Notes: generated from the letters alone by a model not told the origin. A DNA stretch of 14,667 nucleotides from Gammaproteobacteria bacterium (GCA_029859085.1 JAOUDU010000013.1:1-14667); one strand, 5' to 3'. Positions 1 through 7,545 are shown, counted from the stretch's first letter. Numbers and translations are program-made.

Positions 1-1277
1 CCTCCCGGTGCGCCGGAGCCACCGGTCCAGCCGGTATTGACCAGGTAAACCCGGCTGCCGAAGTCATCGATACGTTTCATCAGCAATTCGGCGTAGTCGG
101 CCGCGGGCCGCGGCATGAAAGGGGCGCCAAAGCAGGTCGAGAAGGTCGGGTGTACGCCGGCCTCGGCGCCCAGTTCGGTAGAGCCGACCCGCGCGGTGTA
201 ACCGCTCAGGAAATGAAAGGCGGCGGCTTCCTTGGACAGGATGGAAATGGGTGGCAGTACCCCTGACACATCGCAGGTCAGGAATATCACACAGCCGGGC
301 TCGCCCCCGGCATTGGTCGCGGTGCGTTTCTGGACATGCTCCAGCGGGTAACAGCAGCGGCCGTTCTCCGTGAGCTGCGTGTCGCTGTAACCGGCGCTGC
401 GATTTTCGTCGACTGCCACGTTCTCGATAATGGCACCGAAGCGGATCGCGTCCCAGATGACCGGTTCATTTTCCCTGCTAAGGTCGATGGTCTTGGCGTA
501 GCAGCCGCCCTCGAGGTTGAATACGGAGCCCTTGGTCCAGCCGTGTTCATCGTCGCCGATCAGGTAACGATCCGGGTCGGCTGACAGGGTGGTTTTGCCG
601 GTGCCGGAGAGGCCGAAAAACAGGGTGGTGTCACCGGCCTCGCCCACGTTGGCGCTGCAATGCATCGGCATGACGTCTTTTTCCGGAAGCAGGAAGTTCT
701 GCACCGAGAACATCGCTTTTTTCATTTCCCCCGCGTAGCGCATCCCGGCCAGCAATACCTTGCGCTGGGCGAAGTTGATGATAACCACACCGTCGGAATG
801 AGTGCCATCCCGCTCGGGATCGCACACGAAGCTGGCGACGTTGAGTACATTCCACTCGGGCTTGCGCCCGTTGTTGTAGGTTTTGGGGCGGATAAACATA
901 TTGCGCCCGAACAGGGACTGCCAGGCGGTTTCGGTGGTGATACGCACCGGGAGATAGTGTTCGCTGTGCGCGCCCACGTGTAACTCGGACACGAAGCTGT
1001 CGCGGGCGTCGAGGTAGGATTCAACCCGATCCCAGAGCTCGTCGAATTTGGTCCCGTCGAAGGGCCGGTTTACCGGGCCCCAGTTGATGCTGTCCTCGGT
1101 GCTGGGCTCCCTTACGATAAAGCGATCGGCCGGCGAGCGACCGGTGCGCTTGCCGGTGGTCACCAGCAGTGCGCCGGTGTCTGCGAGGATGCCCTCGCCG
1201 CGTTTGATGGATTCCTCTACCAGCTGCGCCGCCGTCAGGTCAGAAAACTCCTGGGCGGTCTGGATTTCTGCGGTCAT
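1..1277 (-). CDS. pckA: Phosphoenolpyruvate carboxykinase (ATP), 3' end beyond window
   Basis: This enzyme converts oxaloacetate and ATP to phosphoenolpyruvate, CO2 and ADP in the cytosol, the first committed step of gluconeogenesis. The reverse-strand frame is open from the ATG at 1277 to the window edge (425 codons, no in-frame stop). I see the conserved N-terminal [13 protein letters not shown] stretch, the PckA P-loop [11 protein letters not shown] (residues 222-232, Lys228), and the following [14 protein letters not shown] segment, which is the metal/ATP kinase-2 region. ATP-dependent family members are usually about 510-540 residues, so roughly the last 90-115 are outside the window. 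The start fits because [19 protein letters not shown] precedes the conserved region at the expected distance. It lies downstream of hslO on the same strand with a 162-bp gap, an arrangement also seen near E. coli pckA. Identification is secure; only completeness is unknown. Confidence 0.96.
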   Translation of the reverse strand, partial: MTAEIQTAQEFSDLTAAQLVEESIKRGEGILADTGALLVTTGKRTGRSPADRFIVREPSTEDSINWGPVNRPFDGTKFDELWDRVESYLDARDSFVSELHVGAHSEHYLPVRITTETAWQSLFGRNMFIRPKTYNNGRKPEWNVLNVASFVCDPERDGTHSDGVVIINFAQRKVLLAGMRYAGEMKKAMFSVQNFLLPEKDVMPMHCSANVGEAGDTTLFFGLSGTGKTTLSADPDRYLIGDDEHGWTKGSVFNLEGGCYAKTIDLSRENEPVIWDAIRFGAIIENVAVDENRSAGYSDTQLTENGRCCYPLEHVQKRTATNAGGEPGCVIFLTCDVSGVLPPISILSKEAAAFHFLSGYTARVGSTELGAEAGVHPTFSTCFGAPFMPRPAADYAELLMKRIDDFGSRVYLVNTGWTGGSGAPG

Positions 1278-1353
1278 GATCTGTCCTGTGATTGGATCCC
1301 GGAGACCCTGGCTGGGGTTCGTCCGTGCAGTCGCTGTATCATTTTGGGGCGGC

Positions 1354-1383
1354 AATTATGTCAGAATCCCGCGGTTTTGCGAA
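1354..1383 (-). promoter_or_regulatory. Candidate sigma-70 promoter for pckA
   Basis: Read on the reverse strand, a CATAAT -10 (1354-1359, 5/6 matches) lies 18 bp from a weak TTCGCA -35 (1378-1383, 4/6 matches). The predicted start point would leave a leader of roughly 70 nt before the pckA ATG. The spacing and the position in the hslO-pckA gap are reasonable, but the -35 is poor and this is a prediction only. Confidence 0.35.
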
Positions 1384-1439
1384 ACAATATGGCAATCCAT
1401 CCGGCGAACGTCGCCGCACGTGGAATCGCGCCTTTGGAG

Positions 1440-2339
1440 TCAGTGGAGGACGGGGCGGGGCCGGGAGTCCAGGATATCGGTCAGATCCTCCCGCAGGTAG
1501 CGGTATTGCTGGTTGCAGAACTCGCAGTCCATCGTTATGCAGCCCATTTCGCGCAGCAGGCTTTCAATCTCGGCCTTGCCGATCGCGGAAAGCGCCCGCA
1601 GGGTGCGCTCGCGGGAGCAGCTGCAGTGAAAAGCCACGGGTGAGGGTGCGAACAGGCGCACTGAATCCTCGTGGTAAAGCCGGTAAAGCAGCTCTTCGGG
1701 GCCCAGCTCAAGCAGGTCCGGGGGTTCGATGGTGGCCGCGAGGGCGCACACGTGCTCCCACTGTTGTTCCCGCACCGCCGGGTCTGTGGTCAGTTGTGCC
1801 GGCAGCTGTTGCAGCAGCAGGCCGCCGGCCCGCCGCTCCCCGGCTGCCAGCCAGAAGCGCGTGCCCAGCTGTTCCGATTGCCTGAAATAGGCGTCGAGGC
1901 TGTGGGCGAGGGAGTCCCCCGCCAGCGGCACGATGCCCTGGTAGCGCTGGCCCCGCTGCGGCTCGACGGTGATCGCCAGTGAGCCCTTTCCCAGCAGTTG
2001 CCCGAAATCATTTGCCGTGGCGAGGTCGGCGCCGCGGGCGATACCCCTGACCTCACCGGCGCTGCTGCACTCCGCCATCAGCAGGGGAATCTGGCCTTCG
2101 GAGCGGGCCTGCAGCACAAGTTTACCCTCGAACTTCAGGGTGCCCCGGAGCAATACCGCCGCCGCCAGGAGCTCCCCCAGCAGGCGGCTGACCCCGGGGG
2201 CGTACTGGTGCACCGCCAGTATGTCGCTGAAAACGGCGTCCAGCTGGACGCTCTCGCCGCGGATATCTGCCTGCTCGAACAGGAAGCGGCGGGCCCGGTC
2301 GGTGGTGGTCGGGTCAGTAATGTCGGTTGTGTCGTCCAT
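1440..2339 (-). CDS. hslO: Hsp33 redox-regulated holdase chaperone
   Basis: Hsp33 is a cytosolic ATP-independent chaperone that becomes active when oxidants (HOCl, peroxide plus heat) oxidise its zinc-binding cysteines and unfold the redox switch. At 299 residues the protein is close to E. coli Hsp33 (about 292). The N-terminal substrate-binding domain includes LKFEGKLVLQ and RGIARG, and RYQGIVPL and DSLAHSLDAYFRQSEQL follow. The C-terminal switch is intact: Cys239, Cys241, Cys272 and Cys275 form CXC-X30-CXXC, with the typical RLYHEDSVR lead-in. Start: the ATG at 2339 gives the usual short tail before RRFLFEQADIRGE. No Shine-Dalgarno is visible, and a TACAAT box sits only 8 bp upstream of the ATG, so the mRNA may be nearly leaderless. 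The downstream neighbour is pckA. Confidence 0.97.
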   Translation of the reverse strand: MDDTTDITDPTTTDRARRFLFEQADIRGESVQLDAVFSDILAVHQYAPGVSRLLGELLAAAVLLRGTLKFEGKLVLQARSEGQIPLLMAECSSAGEVRGIARGADLATANDFGQLLGKGSLAITVEPQRGQRYQGIVPLAGDSLAHSLDAYFRQSEQLGTRFWLAAGERRAGGLLLQQLPAQLTTDPAVREQQWEHVCALAATIEPPDLLELGPEELLYRLYHEDSVRLFAPSPVAFHCSCSRERTLRALSAIGKAEIESLLREMGCITMDCEFCNQQYRYLREDLTDILDSRPRPVLH

Positions 2340-2347
2340 GGGGCGCT

Positions 2348-2353
2348 ATTGTA
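2348..2353 (-). promoter_or_regulatory. Candidate -10 box of hslO
   Basis: On the reverse strand TACAAT (5/6 to TATAAT) ends 8 bp before the hslO ATG. If it is used, transcription would start about 2 nt before the start codon and give a leaderless or nearly leaderless mRNA. No convincing -35 is seen 16-18 bp upstream, so this is tentative. Confidence 0.3.
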
Positions 2354-2506
2354 AGCCAATAAATACCCCGCTGGCTGCATGGCTGAACTGTTTTGCCCGC
2401 GGCTGCGTACCATCGTGCGGCAATTCGAAGTAGAGTAACGATAACATTCAGGCAGCCGCCCGTTGCCGTGAAGTCTTGCCCGCGGCGGCAATCAAGGAGA
2501 TACAGT

Positions 2507-3373
2507 ATGAGATTCAGTTACCAGGTGGGAATGTGCGAACCCGACCACTACCTGCCCCTGGCCCGGGCCGCCGAGGCCGCCGGGTACAATGGCATCAGCG
2601 TGCCCGACAGCATCTGCTACCCGCAGGAAGCGAGCTCCAGCTACCCGTATAACAAGGACGGCAGTCGCGAATTCCTGGAAAGTGTGCCCTTCGTCGAGAG
2701 CCTGATTGGCGTCACGGCGATGGCAGCGGTGACCAGCACCATCGAGTTCGCCACCTTTGTCTACAAGCTGGCGGTGCGCCAGGCCCCGGTCGTGGCGAAA
2801 CAGGTCCAGGGGATCCAGGTGCTCTCGGGCAACCGCTTCATATTCGGCGTGGGCATCAGCCCCTGGGAGGAGGACTTCGCGGTCTGCGACGTGCCCTGGG
2901 AAAATCGCGGCCAGCGCCTGGACGAACAGATCGAGATTTTCCGCGGCCTGGAAACGGGGGAGTTTTTCGGCTACCAGGGGCAGATTCACCACATGCCCGC
3001 CAACAAGATGTGCCCCGTCCCCTCAGTGCCGACCCCGATCCTGATCGGCGGCCATGCCGAGCCGGCCCTGAAGCGGGCGGCCCGGGTGGGGGATGGCTGG
3101 ATGTGCGCCGGCGCCGACATGCTGCAGTTGGAGGCCTATATCAAGCGCATCCAGCAACTGCGGCAGGAGTATGGCACAGCCGACAAGCCCTTCCGGATAT
3201 TTACCACGGGCCAGGACGCCTTCAGCAGGGAGGGTATCGAAGCCCTGGAGCGCATTGGCGTAACCGACGTGATTATCGGGTTCCGCAACGTCTATGAGAT
3301 GGAACCGGACCGGCCGCTGGACGAAAAAATTGCGATGCTCCAGTGGTACGCCGGGGAGTTTATCCGGGGCTGA
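2507..3373 (+). CDS. Luciferase-like (LLM-class) flavin/F420-dependent monooxygenase or oxidoreductase
   Basis: This 288-residue protein belongs to the bacterial luciferase-like superfamily (TIM barrel, F420- or FMNH2-dependent). Typical features are the N-terminal LARAAEAAGYNGISVPD (18-34), the central GVGISPWEEDF (114-124), RGQRLDEQIEIFRGL (134-148), and PTPILIGGHAEPALKRAARVGDGW (176-199), the classic C-terminal cofactor-side motif. The start is ATG 2507 because AAGGAGA (2494-2500) lies 6 nt upstream; the frame stays open further 5' but that extension has no family similarity. The substrate and the flavin versus F420 choice cannot be read from sequence. The gene faces away from hslO and is followed on the same strand after 87 bp by a PHA-system gene; whether they are co-transcribed is unclear. 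The fold call is strong and the function is not specified. Confidence 0.9.
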   Translation: MRFSYQVGMCEPDHYLPLARAAEAAGYNGISVPDSICYPQEASSSYPYNKDGSREFLESVPFVESLIGVTAMAAVTSTIEFATFVYKLAVRQAPVVAKQVQGIQVLSGNRFIFGVGISPWEEDFAVCDVPWENRGQRLDEQIEIFRGLETGEFFGYQGQIHHMPANKMCPVPSVPTPILIGGHAEPALKRAARVGDGWMCAGADMLQLEAYIKRIQQLRQEYGTADKPFRIFTTGQDAFSREGIEALERIGVTDVIIGFRNVYEMEPDRPLDEKIAMLQWYAGEFIRG

Positions 3374-3460
3374 CGACTGCGATGGCCGCGCCATGCCCCT
3401 GCCCCTCGCGCCGGTCCGGGTGCTTGTTCTATACTCCCGTCAGTTGACCGAGGAAAACCC

Positions 3461-3736
3461 ATGGCCGGATTCAGGCTGACCAAGCCCTATACCATGTCCA
3501 AGGAGGAGGTGCGCAAGGCTGCCAGGGGTCTCGCCTCCGAGCTGGAGCGAGACCATGGCGTGCGCGCGCGCTGGGAGGGGGACACCGTGCGCATCTCCGG
3601 CGCCGGGGTAAACGGCCAGATGTCTTTTCACGATGGCGTTATCGATGTATCAGTCAGGCTCGGCCTGCTGGCTTCAATGTTCGAATCAGTGCTGCGCAGC
3701 GAAGTAAAGCGTTACCTTGACACCCATGTGACCTGA
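3461..3736 (+). CDS. Small polyhydroxyalkanoate-system protein (PHA granule region family)
   Basis: The 91-residue product matches the small family annotated as putative polyhydroxyalkanoic acid system protein (PHA_gran_rgn type), usually about 90 residues and found near PHA genes. The family pattern is visible: a helical N-terminus (MSKEEVRKAARGLASELER), then HGVRARWEGDTVRISG, GVNGQMSF, VDVSVRLGLL-like strands (here VIDVSVRLGLLASMF), and a C-terminal helix ending in KRYLD. The molecular role is not known. The start is ATG 3461, with GAGGA (3450-3454) 6 nt upstream. No PHA synthase or phasin gene is in the window. It converges with the patatin-like gene with only 20 bp between stops, leaving no room for a separate terminator. 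Confidence 0.8.
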   Translation: MAGFRLTKPYTMSKEEVRKAARGLASELERDHGVRARWEGDTVRISGAGVNGQMSFHDGVIDVSVRLGLLASMFESVLRSEVKRYLDTHVT

Positions 3737-3756
3737 GCGGCGACCGCGCGGCAGGC

Positions 3757-4824
3757 TCAGCCCATCACGGTGGCACCGCGCAGCGGGTCGCCACCCTCCA
3801 GCAATTCCCCGAACTCCTCTGCCAACGCGTTTGAGCGCTCTATGCACTGCTCCCAGTACCTCACCCTGGCGGCGTGGGGCAGGCGGGTGAAATCAGAGCG
3901 ATCCGGTATCTTTCCATGGGGCAGGTCGGCGCAGAACTCAGCGCTGGGGCACAGCAGTACCAGCTTGTCGGCATTATCGATCGCCGCTTCGCGCCAGGGC
4001 AGGAACTTGTCGAACCAGCCGGGTACCACCCGGGCGCTGAAATGAGGGTAGAGCATCAGGCCTTCGCCGCGGTAGTGGGCCAGGTCGAAGTGGTAGTCGA
4101 TGATACCCCCGTCCCAGTACTGGCCGGGGGGCGCGCCGGCAATATCCCGCTCACCGGTGAGCACGAAGGGGATGGCGCCACTGGCGTGCAGCGCGGCGTC
4201 GACGTTGTCCTCCCGCAGCCGGCAGTAGCGGGTCGCGAAATCCTCCATTGCCAGGCCCGGGTTCGGCTGTGCCGAGGAGTGGAACACCACCCGCTGGAAA
4301 AGAGGGCTGAGCAGGCGTCGGCTGATCGCGTTGCCCAGCGCGGCCGTACCCATTCCCGCAGCCAGCAGCGGGGTTGCAGACGCTCCCGCAGGGCCGCGGC
4401 CGCGGGCGGTGACGATGTGGCTGTTGATACGGGGGTGGTTTGCCAGCGCCCGGGCGCCGGTCTCCCCCAGAAGCTGGCGCAGTATGTCCCGGCTGACCTC
4501 GCTGACTTCGGCAGCGCCGGGTTTGCTCGAATAGTGCTGGTCGAGATAGGCCCTCTCGAGGTTGCCCAGCGCTGCGACCGGGTCCGGCATTGCCAGGCAG
4601 GCGTGGCGCCATGAGCCGATTGACGAGCCCAAAACGGACAGTGGGCGCTCACTTCGCTGGAGAAAGTCGCCGAACAACAGCCGGTCCAGCCCGGCGAGGA
4701 TACACCACTTGGGTCCCCCGGAAGCCCCCAGCAGCAGGCTGAAAAGGTCTGCGGACCAGCCCTCCCGCCCGATCCGGCGGGCGGCCTCGCGGCCGAGGTA
4801 GACCGACAGCGCGCTAGTGGCCAT
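3757..4824 (-). CDS. Patatin-like phospholipase / acyl hydrolase
   Basis: This 355-residue protein has the Ser-Asp dyad layout of patatin-like lipases: an oxyanion-type glycine segment GASGGPK (33-39), a nucleophile elbow GSSIG (66-70, Ser68) and a DGG dyad motif (238-240, Asp238) within QYWDGGIIDYHFD. The expected activity is hydrolysis of acyl esters of phospholipids or neutral lipids; the actual substrate is unknown. No signal peptide or clear membrane helix is seen, so it is probably cytosolic or peripherally attached. The start is ATG 4824 because GGAGG (4831-4835) sits 6 nt upstream; an in-frame extension to 4956 lies over the AraC coding region in another frame and looks non-biological. 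It overlaps the AraC gene by 11 bp, so the two are almost certainly co-transcribed and translationally coupled. Lys in GGPK replaces the Arg usual in this loop. Confidence 0.88.
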   Translation of the reverse strand: MATSALSVYLGREAARRIGREGWSADLFSLLLGASGGPKWCILAGLDRLLFGDFLQRSERPLSVLGSSIGSWRHACLAMPDPVAALGNLERAYLDQHYSSKPGAAEVSEVSRDILRQLLGETGARALANHPRINSHIVTARGRGPAGASATPLLAAGMGTAALGNAISRRLLSPLFQRVVFHSSAQPNPGLAMEDFATRYCRLREDNVDAALHASGAIPFVLTGERDIAGAPPGQYWDGGIIDYHFDLAHYRGEGLMLYPHFSARVVPGWFDKFLPWREAAIDNADKLVLLCPSAEFCADLPHGKIPDRSDFTRLPHAARVRYWEQCIERSNALAEEFGELLEGGDPLRGATVMG

Positions 4825-5812
4825 GCCGTACCTCCGCCGGTGAGCGCCCCGTCCATTTCTGGTAGGCCCGGCGGAAGTTGGAGGCGTCGTTGAAGCCGAC
4901 CAGGTAGGCGATACTGGACAGGGGCAGCCGGGTGTTCTGCAGGTAGCGGGTTGCATGTTCGGCCCGCACCTGGTCCAGCAGTTCCTGGTAGGAGCGGTTT
5001 TCCCGCGCCAGGCGGCGGCGATAGGTGCGGGGACTGAGGTTGAGCATCTTCGCGGTCTGTGGCATCTGCGGATACTGGCCTTCCAGCTTGCGCATCAGGC
5101 GCAGGGTCTGCTCGGCCACCGAGTTGGCCTCTTCCAGGTCCGCCAGCAGCCGGGCGCACTCGTTCTCGTACAGGTTGCGCAGCGCCGGGTTGGAGGAGGG
5201 CAGGGGTGTGAGCAGCAGGTCCCGGTGAAAGGCGATGCGCCCGGTGACGCAGTCGAACTGGACGTCCGGGCCGAACACCGTGAAATAGCGCGCTGCATGG
5301 GGGGGCTCCGGGTAGGGAACTTCCAGGTGCAGCTGCAGGTCGTTGCGGTTCAGCAGGCCCCGCAGGGTATTGAGCATGGCACCGCAGATCAATTCAAAAC
5401 CAAAATCGAAGGGTGTCTCGGCCAGGCTGCTCACGATGGTCAGCACGCACTTCTCGCCCACGATTTCGTAGTCGAGGTGCAGGGCCGGCGCCAGCAGGTG
5501 GTAGTACTTGAGGAACAGGTCGATCACCTGGCCGAGATCCCGGCAGGTCATGAAGGCCTGGCCGAGCACCGCATGGGCGCTGAGGTTGAGGCGCAGGCCG
5601 AGGTTCAGGCCGAGGGCCCGGTCTCCCGTCAGGCGCAGGGCATTGGCGACCAGGATGGCGAAGTCCCGGTCACTGACCCTGGCGCCGATATTCGCGATGC
5701 CGGTCCTGGCCATGCCGGTACCGGCCAGCAGGGACTGGCGGTCACAGCCCTGGCTCTCCACCATATCGATAAGGATCAGGACGTACTGCGCGGGGGTGCT
5801 GGTTTTGACCAT
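4814..5812 (-). CDS. AraC-family transcriptional regulator with Arabinose_bd-type N-terminal domain
   Basis: This is a 332-residue transcription factor. The N-terminal part (about 15-200) resembles the Arabinose_bd-like sensor domain found in OruR-type regulators, including ALGLNLGLRLNLSAHAVLGQAF and FHRDLLLTPLP. The C-terminal part is a double helix-turn-helix: the first HTH is about 250-271 (SPRTYRRRLARE), the second about 298-319, with the family signature GFNDASNFRRAYQKWTGRSP. The start is ATG 5812; a longer frame to 5986 would run into the divergent diiron gene. Only a weak AGGCGG lies directly before the ATG. The gene precedes and overlaps the patatin-like gene and is divergent from the diiron gene (107-bp spacer), so control of either or both is the natural prediction. 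The ligand is unknown; related regulators often sense small organic or lipid-derived molecules. Confidence 0.92.
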   Translation of the reverse strand: MVKTSTPAQYVLILIDMVESQGCDRQSLLAGTGMARTGIANIGARVSDRDFAILVANALRLTGDRALGLNLGLRLNLSAHAVLGQAFMTCRDLGQVIDLFLKYYHLLAPALHLDYEIVGEKCVLTIVSSLAETPFDFGFELICGAMLNTLRGLLNRNDLQLHLEVPYPEPPHAARYFTVFGPDVQFDCVTGRIAFHRDLLLTPLPSSNPALRNLYENECARLLADLEEANSVAEQTLRLMRKLEGQYPQMPQTAKMLNLSPRTYRRRLARENRSYQELLDQVRAEHATRYLQNTRLPLSSIAYLVGFNDASNFRRAYQKWTGRSPAEVRHGH

Positions 5813-5828
5813 CCGCCTATTTGGCCAC

Positions 5829-5861
5829 AAATGACCTGAAATTGACAAGACTTTACCTTGT
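5829..5861. promoter_or_regulatory. Candidate AraC operator in divergent spacer
   Basis: In the spacer between the AraC and diiron genes, AAATGAC (5829-5835) is followed by AAATTGAC (5839-5846). The TGAC cores begin at 5832 and 5843, 11 bp or one helical turn apart, which fits the two-box half-site read by the two HTHs of an AraC monomer. The second repeat contains a perfect TTGACA (5842-5847) reading toward the diiron gene, but no good -10 lies 16-18 bp downstream, as expected for an activator-dependent promoter. ACAAG (5845-5849) and CTTGT (5857-5861) form a 7-nt-spaced inverted repeat. The operator role is an inference. Confidence 0.4.
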
Positions 5862-5919
5862 TGTGCCTGCCGCGATCTCCCATAGTCTGGGGTCAACGTA
5901 GAACAGCGGAGTTTTCCCC

Positions 5920-7110
5920 ATGAAAATGAAATGGACCGACAGTGCCCCCCGCAAGATCCAGCAGTTCCCCGGTGCCGACTATCCAAAGGAAAACCCGGAC
6001 CTCGAGGACCTGCTCACCAGTGCCGATGTCGATCACATCGCCGAGATTTTCCAGACGCCGCTGACGGGCGCCTATAACTGGGATTACAAGGTACAGGACG
6101 ATCGCATCAAGAAGCTTTACGACCTGGGCAAGCAGCTCAACTGGGATCCGGAGATGGATATCGACTGGAACCGGCCCTGGCCAGAGGCGGCGATCCAGCC
6201 GGAGATGATGAACCTTCACGAATACCCGCCCTACCTGGCGATGGACGAGAAAACCCGGGCGGAGTTCTGGCTGCACATGAATTCCTGGAGCCTGTCGCAG
6301 TTCCTGCACGGGGAGCAGGGCGCCCTGCTGGTCGCCTCGCAGCTGTGTTCCTGCGCGCCCACCCTCAACGCCAAGCTGTACGCCGCATCCCAGACCTTCG
6401 ACGAGGCGCGCCACGTCGAGGTGTTCAACAAATACCTGCAACAGCGCATCGGCATGATGTACCCGATCAACACCTACCTGAAGAGCATTATCGACAAGAT
6501 CCTCACGGATGCGCGCTGGGATATGAAGTTTATCGGCATGCAGATCGTGATCGAGGGCCTGGCCCTGTCCGCGTTCAACACCACCCGCGAAACCACTCCC
6601 GACCCGGTGCTCAAGGATGTCGTGTACCTGGTGACCCGGGACGAGGCGCGCCACGTCACCTTCGGGGTCAATTACCTGGAGGAGTTCGTCAAGACCCTGT
6701 CCGACGAGGAGCGGGAGGAGCGCGCCCTGTTCGCCTACGAGGCCTGCGTGGTCAGCCGCGAGCGCCTGGTGGCGACGGATGTGTTCCGCCACTTCGGCTG
6801 GGATGTCGAGGAGGCCCGCAAGCAGGTGCTGGAGGGCTTTGTCATGTCGACGTTCCGCAACCTGCTGTTCCAGCGTGTTATCCCCAACCTCAAGCGGATC
6901 GGGCTGCTGACTGACAAGATCCGCCCCAAATTTGAGGAGCTGGGCATTCTCGACTATGAGAACCTGGCCACCGATGGCGACATCGACTGGGCCGCGATGG
7001 AGCGTCCGCTGGATACCCAGGAGGCCCAGTCCCACGAGCAGAGCATGCTCGCGGCGTTCGCGGCGGAGCACGAGAAGCAGGAGGCCGCCAGGGCCAGCAA
7101 CGCGGCCTGA
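5920..7110 (+). CDS. Ferritin-like diiron protein, putative oxygenase
   Basis: This 396-residue protein has the four-helix-bundle carboxylate diiron pattern. Candidate ligands are Glu132 (HGEQG), Glu162/His165 (DEARH), Glu212 (IEGLAL) and Glu242/His245 (a second DEARH): two E...EXXH halves, as in ribonucleotide reductase R2-like and AurF-like enzymes. Such proteins activate O2 to oxidise organic substrates, although ferroxidase or ligand-binding roles are possible. The N-terminal 110 residues, rich in Trp (NWDPEMDIDWNRPWPE), form an accessory region, and the last 45 residues are acidic and Ala-rich. No signal peptide is seen. The start is ATG 5920, with GGAG (5908-5911) 8 nt upstream. It is transcribed away from the AraC regulator, which probably controls it. 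A hairpin-rich 3' region and a strong terminator follow. The fold is confident; the reaction is unknown. Confidence 0.85.
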   Translation: MKMKWTDSAPRKIQQFPGADYPKENPDLEDLLTSADVDHIAEIFQTPLTGAYNWDYKVQDDRIKKLYDLGKQLNWDPEMDIDWNRPWPEAAIQPEMMNLHEYPPYLAMDEKTRAEFWLHMNSWSLSQFLHGEQGALLVASQLCSCAPTLNAKLYAASQTFDEARHVEVFNKYLQQRIGMMYPINTYLKSIIDKILTDARWDMKFIGMQIVIEGLALSAFNTTRETTPDPVLKDVVYLVTRDEARHVTFGVNYLEEFVKTLSDEEREERALFAYEACVVSRERLVATDVFRHFGWDVEEARKQVLEGFVMSTFRNLLFQRVIPNLKRIGLLTDKIRPKFEELGILDYENLATDGDIDWAAMERPLDTQEAQSHEQSMLAAFAAEHEKQEAARASNAA

Positions 7111-7116
7111 GGGGCG

Positions 7117-7167
7117 CGGTGCCAGGAAAGCGAGGCCGGGTAATTTATCCGGCCCTCCCCGGCACCA
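7117..7167 (+). repeat. Nested inverted repeats in the 3' UTR of the diiron gene
   Basis: Outer arms GGTGCC (7118-7123) and GGCACC (7161-7166) enclose a second hairpin, GGCCGG (7134-7139) with CCGGCC (7149-7154) and a 9-nt AT-rich loop. No T-run follows, so this is not itself an intrinsic terminator. It lies just downstream of the stop codon and before the terminator at 7187-7219. It could be an mRNA-stabilising 3' structure or a protein site; the function is unknown. Confidence 0.45.
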
Positions 7168-7186
7168 GCCTGGCGGATTGAGGGCC

Positions 7187-7219
7187 AAAAAAAAGCCGGC
7201 ATTTATGCCGGCTTTTTTT
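7187..7219. terminator. Bidirectional intrinsic terminator
   Basis: GCCGGCAT (7195-7202) pairs with ATGCCGGC (7205-7212) around a 2-nt centre. The stem is flanked by A8 (7187-7194) and T7 (7213-7219), so it gives a GC stem plus U-run in both directions. It separates the convergent diiron gene (+) and rpsT (-), ending both transcripts. This is the clearest terminator in the window. Confidence 0.92.
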
Positions 7220-7239
7220 GTGTCTGGCTGGAATGCGGG

Positions 7240-7506
7240 TCAGGCGGCCAGCGCCTTGACCTGGGTATTGAGGCGGCTCTTGTGCCGGGCGGCCTTGTTC
7301 TTGTGAATAATGCCCTTGTCGGCCATCCGGTCGATCACGGGCACGGCGCTGTCGTAGGCAGCCCTGGCTGCGGTCGCGTCGCCAGTGCTGATTGCCGCGT
7401 TCACTTTCTTGATCATGGTGCGAACCATGGAGCGCAGGCTGGCGTTGTGGTTACGGCGTTTTTCGGCCTGGCGCGCGCGCTTTTTTGCTTGTGGTGAGTT
7501 TGCCAC
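7240..7506 (-). CDS. rpsT: 30S ribosomal protein S20
   Basis: S20 is a primary 16S rRNA-binding protein of the small subunit. The 88-residue product is very basic and follows the family closely: [37 protein letters not shown] and the diagnostic [16 protein letters not shown]. The start codon is GTG (7504-7506), not ATG, with GAGG (7515-7518) 8 nt upstream. E. coli rpsT also uses a non-AUG start (UUG), linked to feedback control of its own translation by S20, so a similar mechanism is plausible here. It has its own near-consensus promoter and a bidirectional terminator, so it is monocistronic. Its divergent neighbour is a tetR gene, not the murJ/ribF/ileS block common next to rpsT in related bacteria. 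Confidence 0.98.
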   Translation of the reverse strand: MANSPQAKKRARQAEKRRNHNASLRSMVRTMIKKVNAAISTGDATAARAAYDSAVPVIDRMADKGIIHKNKAARHKSRLNTQVKALAA

Positions 7507-7545
7507 GTTAGGTACCTCTGCAGGGGTCTGAAATCAGGAGGCGAG

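Noticed and set aside
2393..2506. N-terminal extension of the luciferase-like protein
   Set aside because: The frame is open but has no family similarity; AAGGAGA lies 6 nt before the ATG at 2507, which begins the conserved barrel.
4825..4956. N-terminal extension of the patatin-like protein
   Set aside because: It overlaps AraC coding sequence in another frame, is rich in Thr/Pro/Arg, and a strong GGAGG precedes the ATG at 4824.
4955..5839. 294-codon forward open frame opposite the AraC gene
   Set aside because: An antisense shadow rich in Gln/Gly/Val; it has no recognisable domain.
5813..5986. N-terminal extension of the AraC regulator
   Set aside because: It would cover the whole divergent promoter region and run into the diiron gene; family similarity starts after 5812.
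5893..7188. 431-codon reverse-strand open frame opposite the diiron gene
   Set aside because: An antisense frame in GC-rich DNA; the opposite strand encodes a protein with intact diiron ligands.
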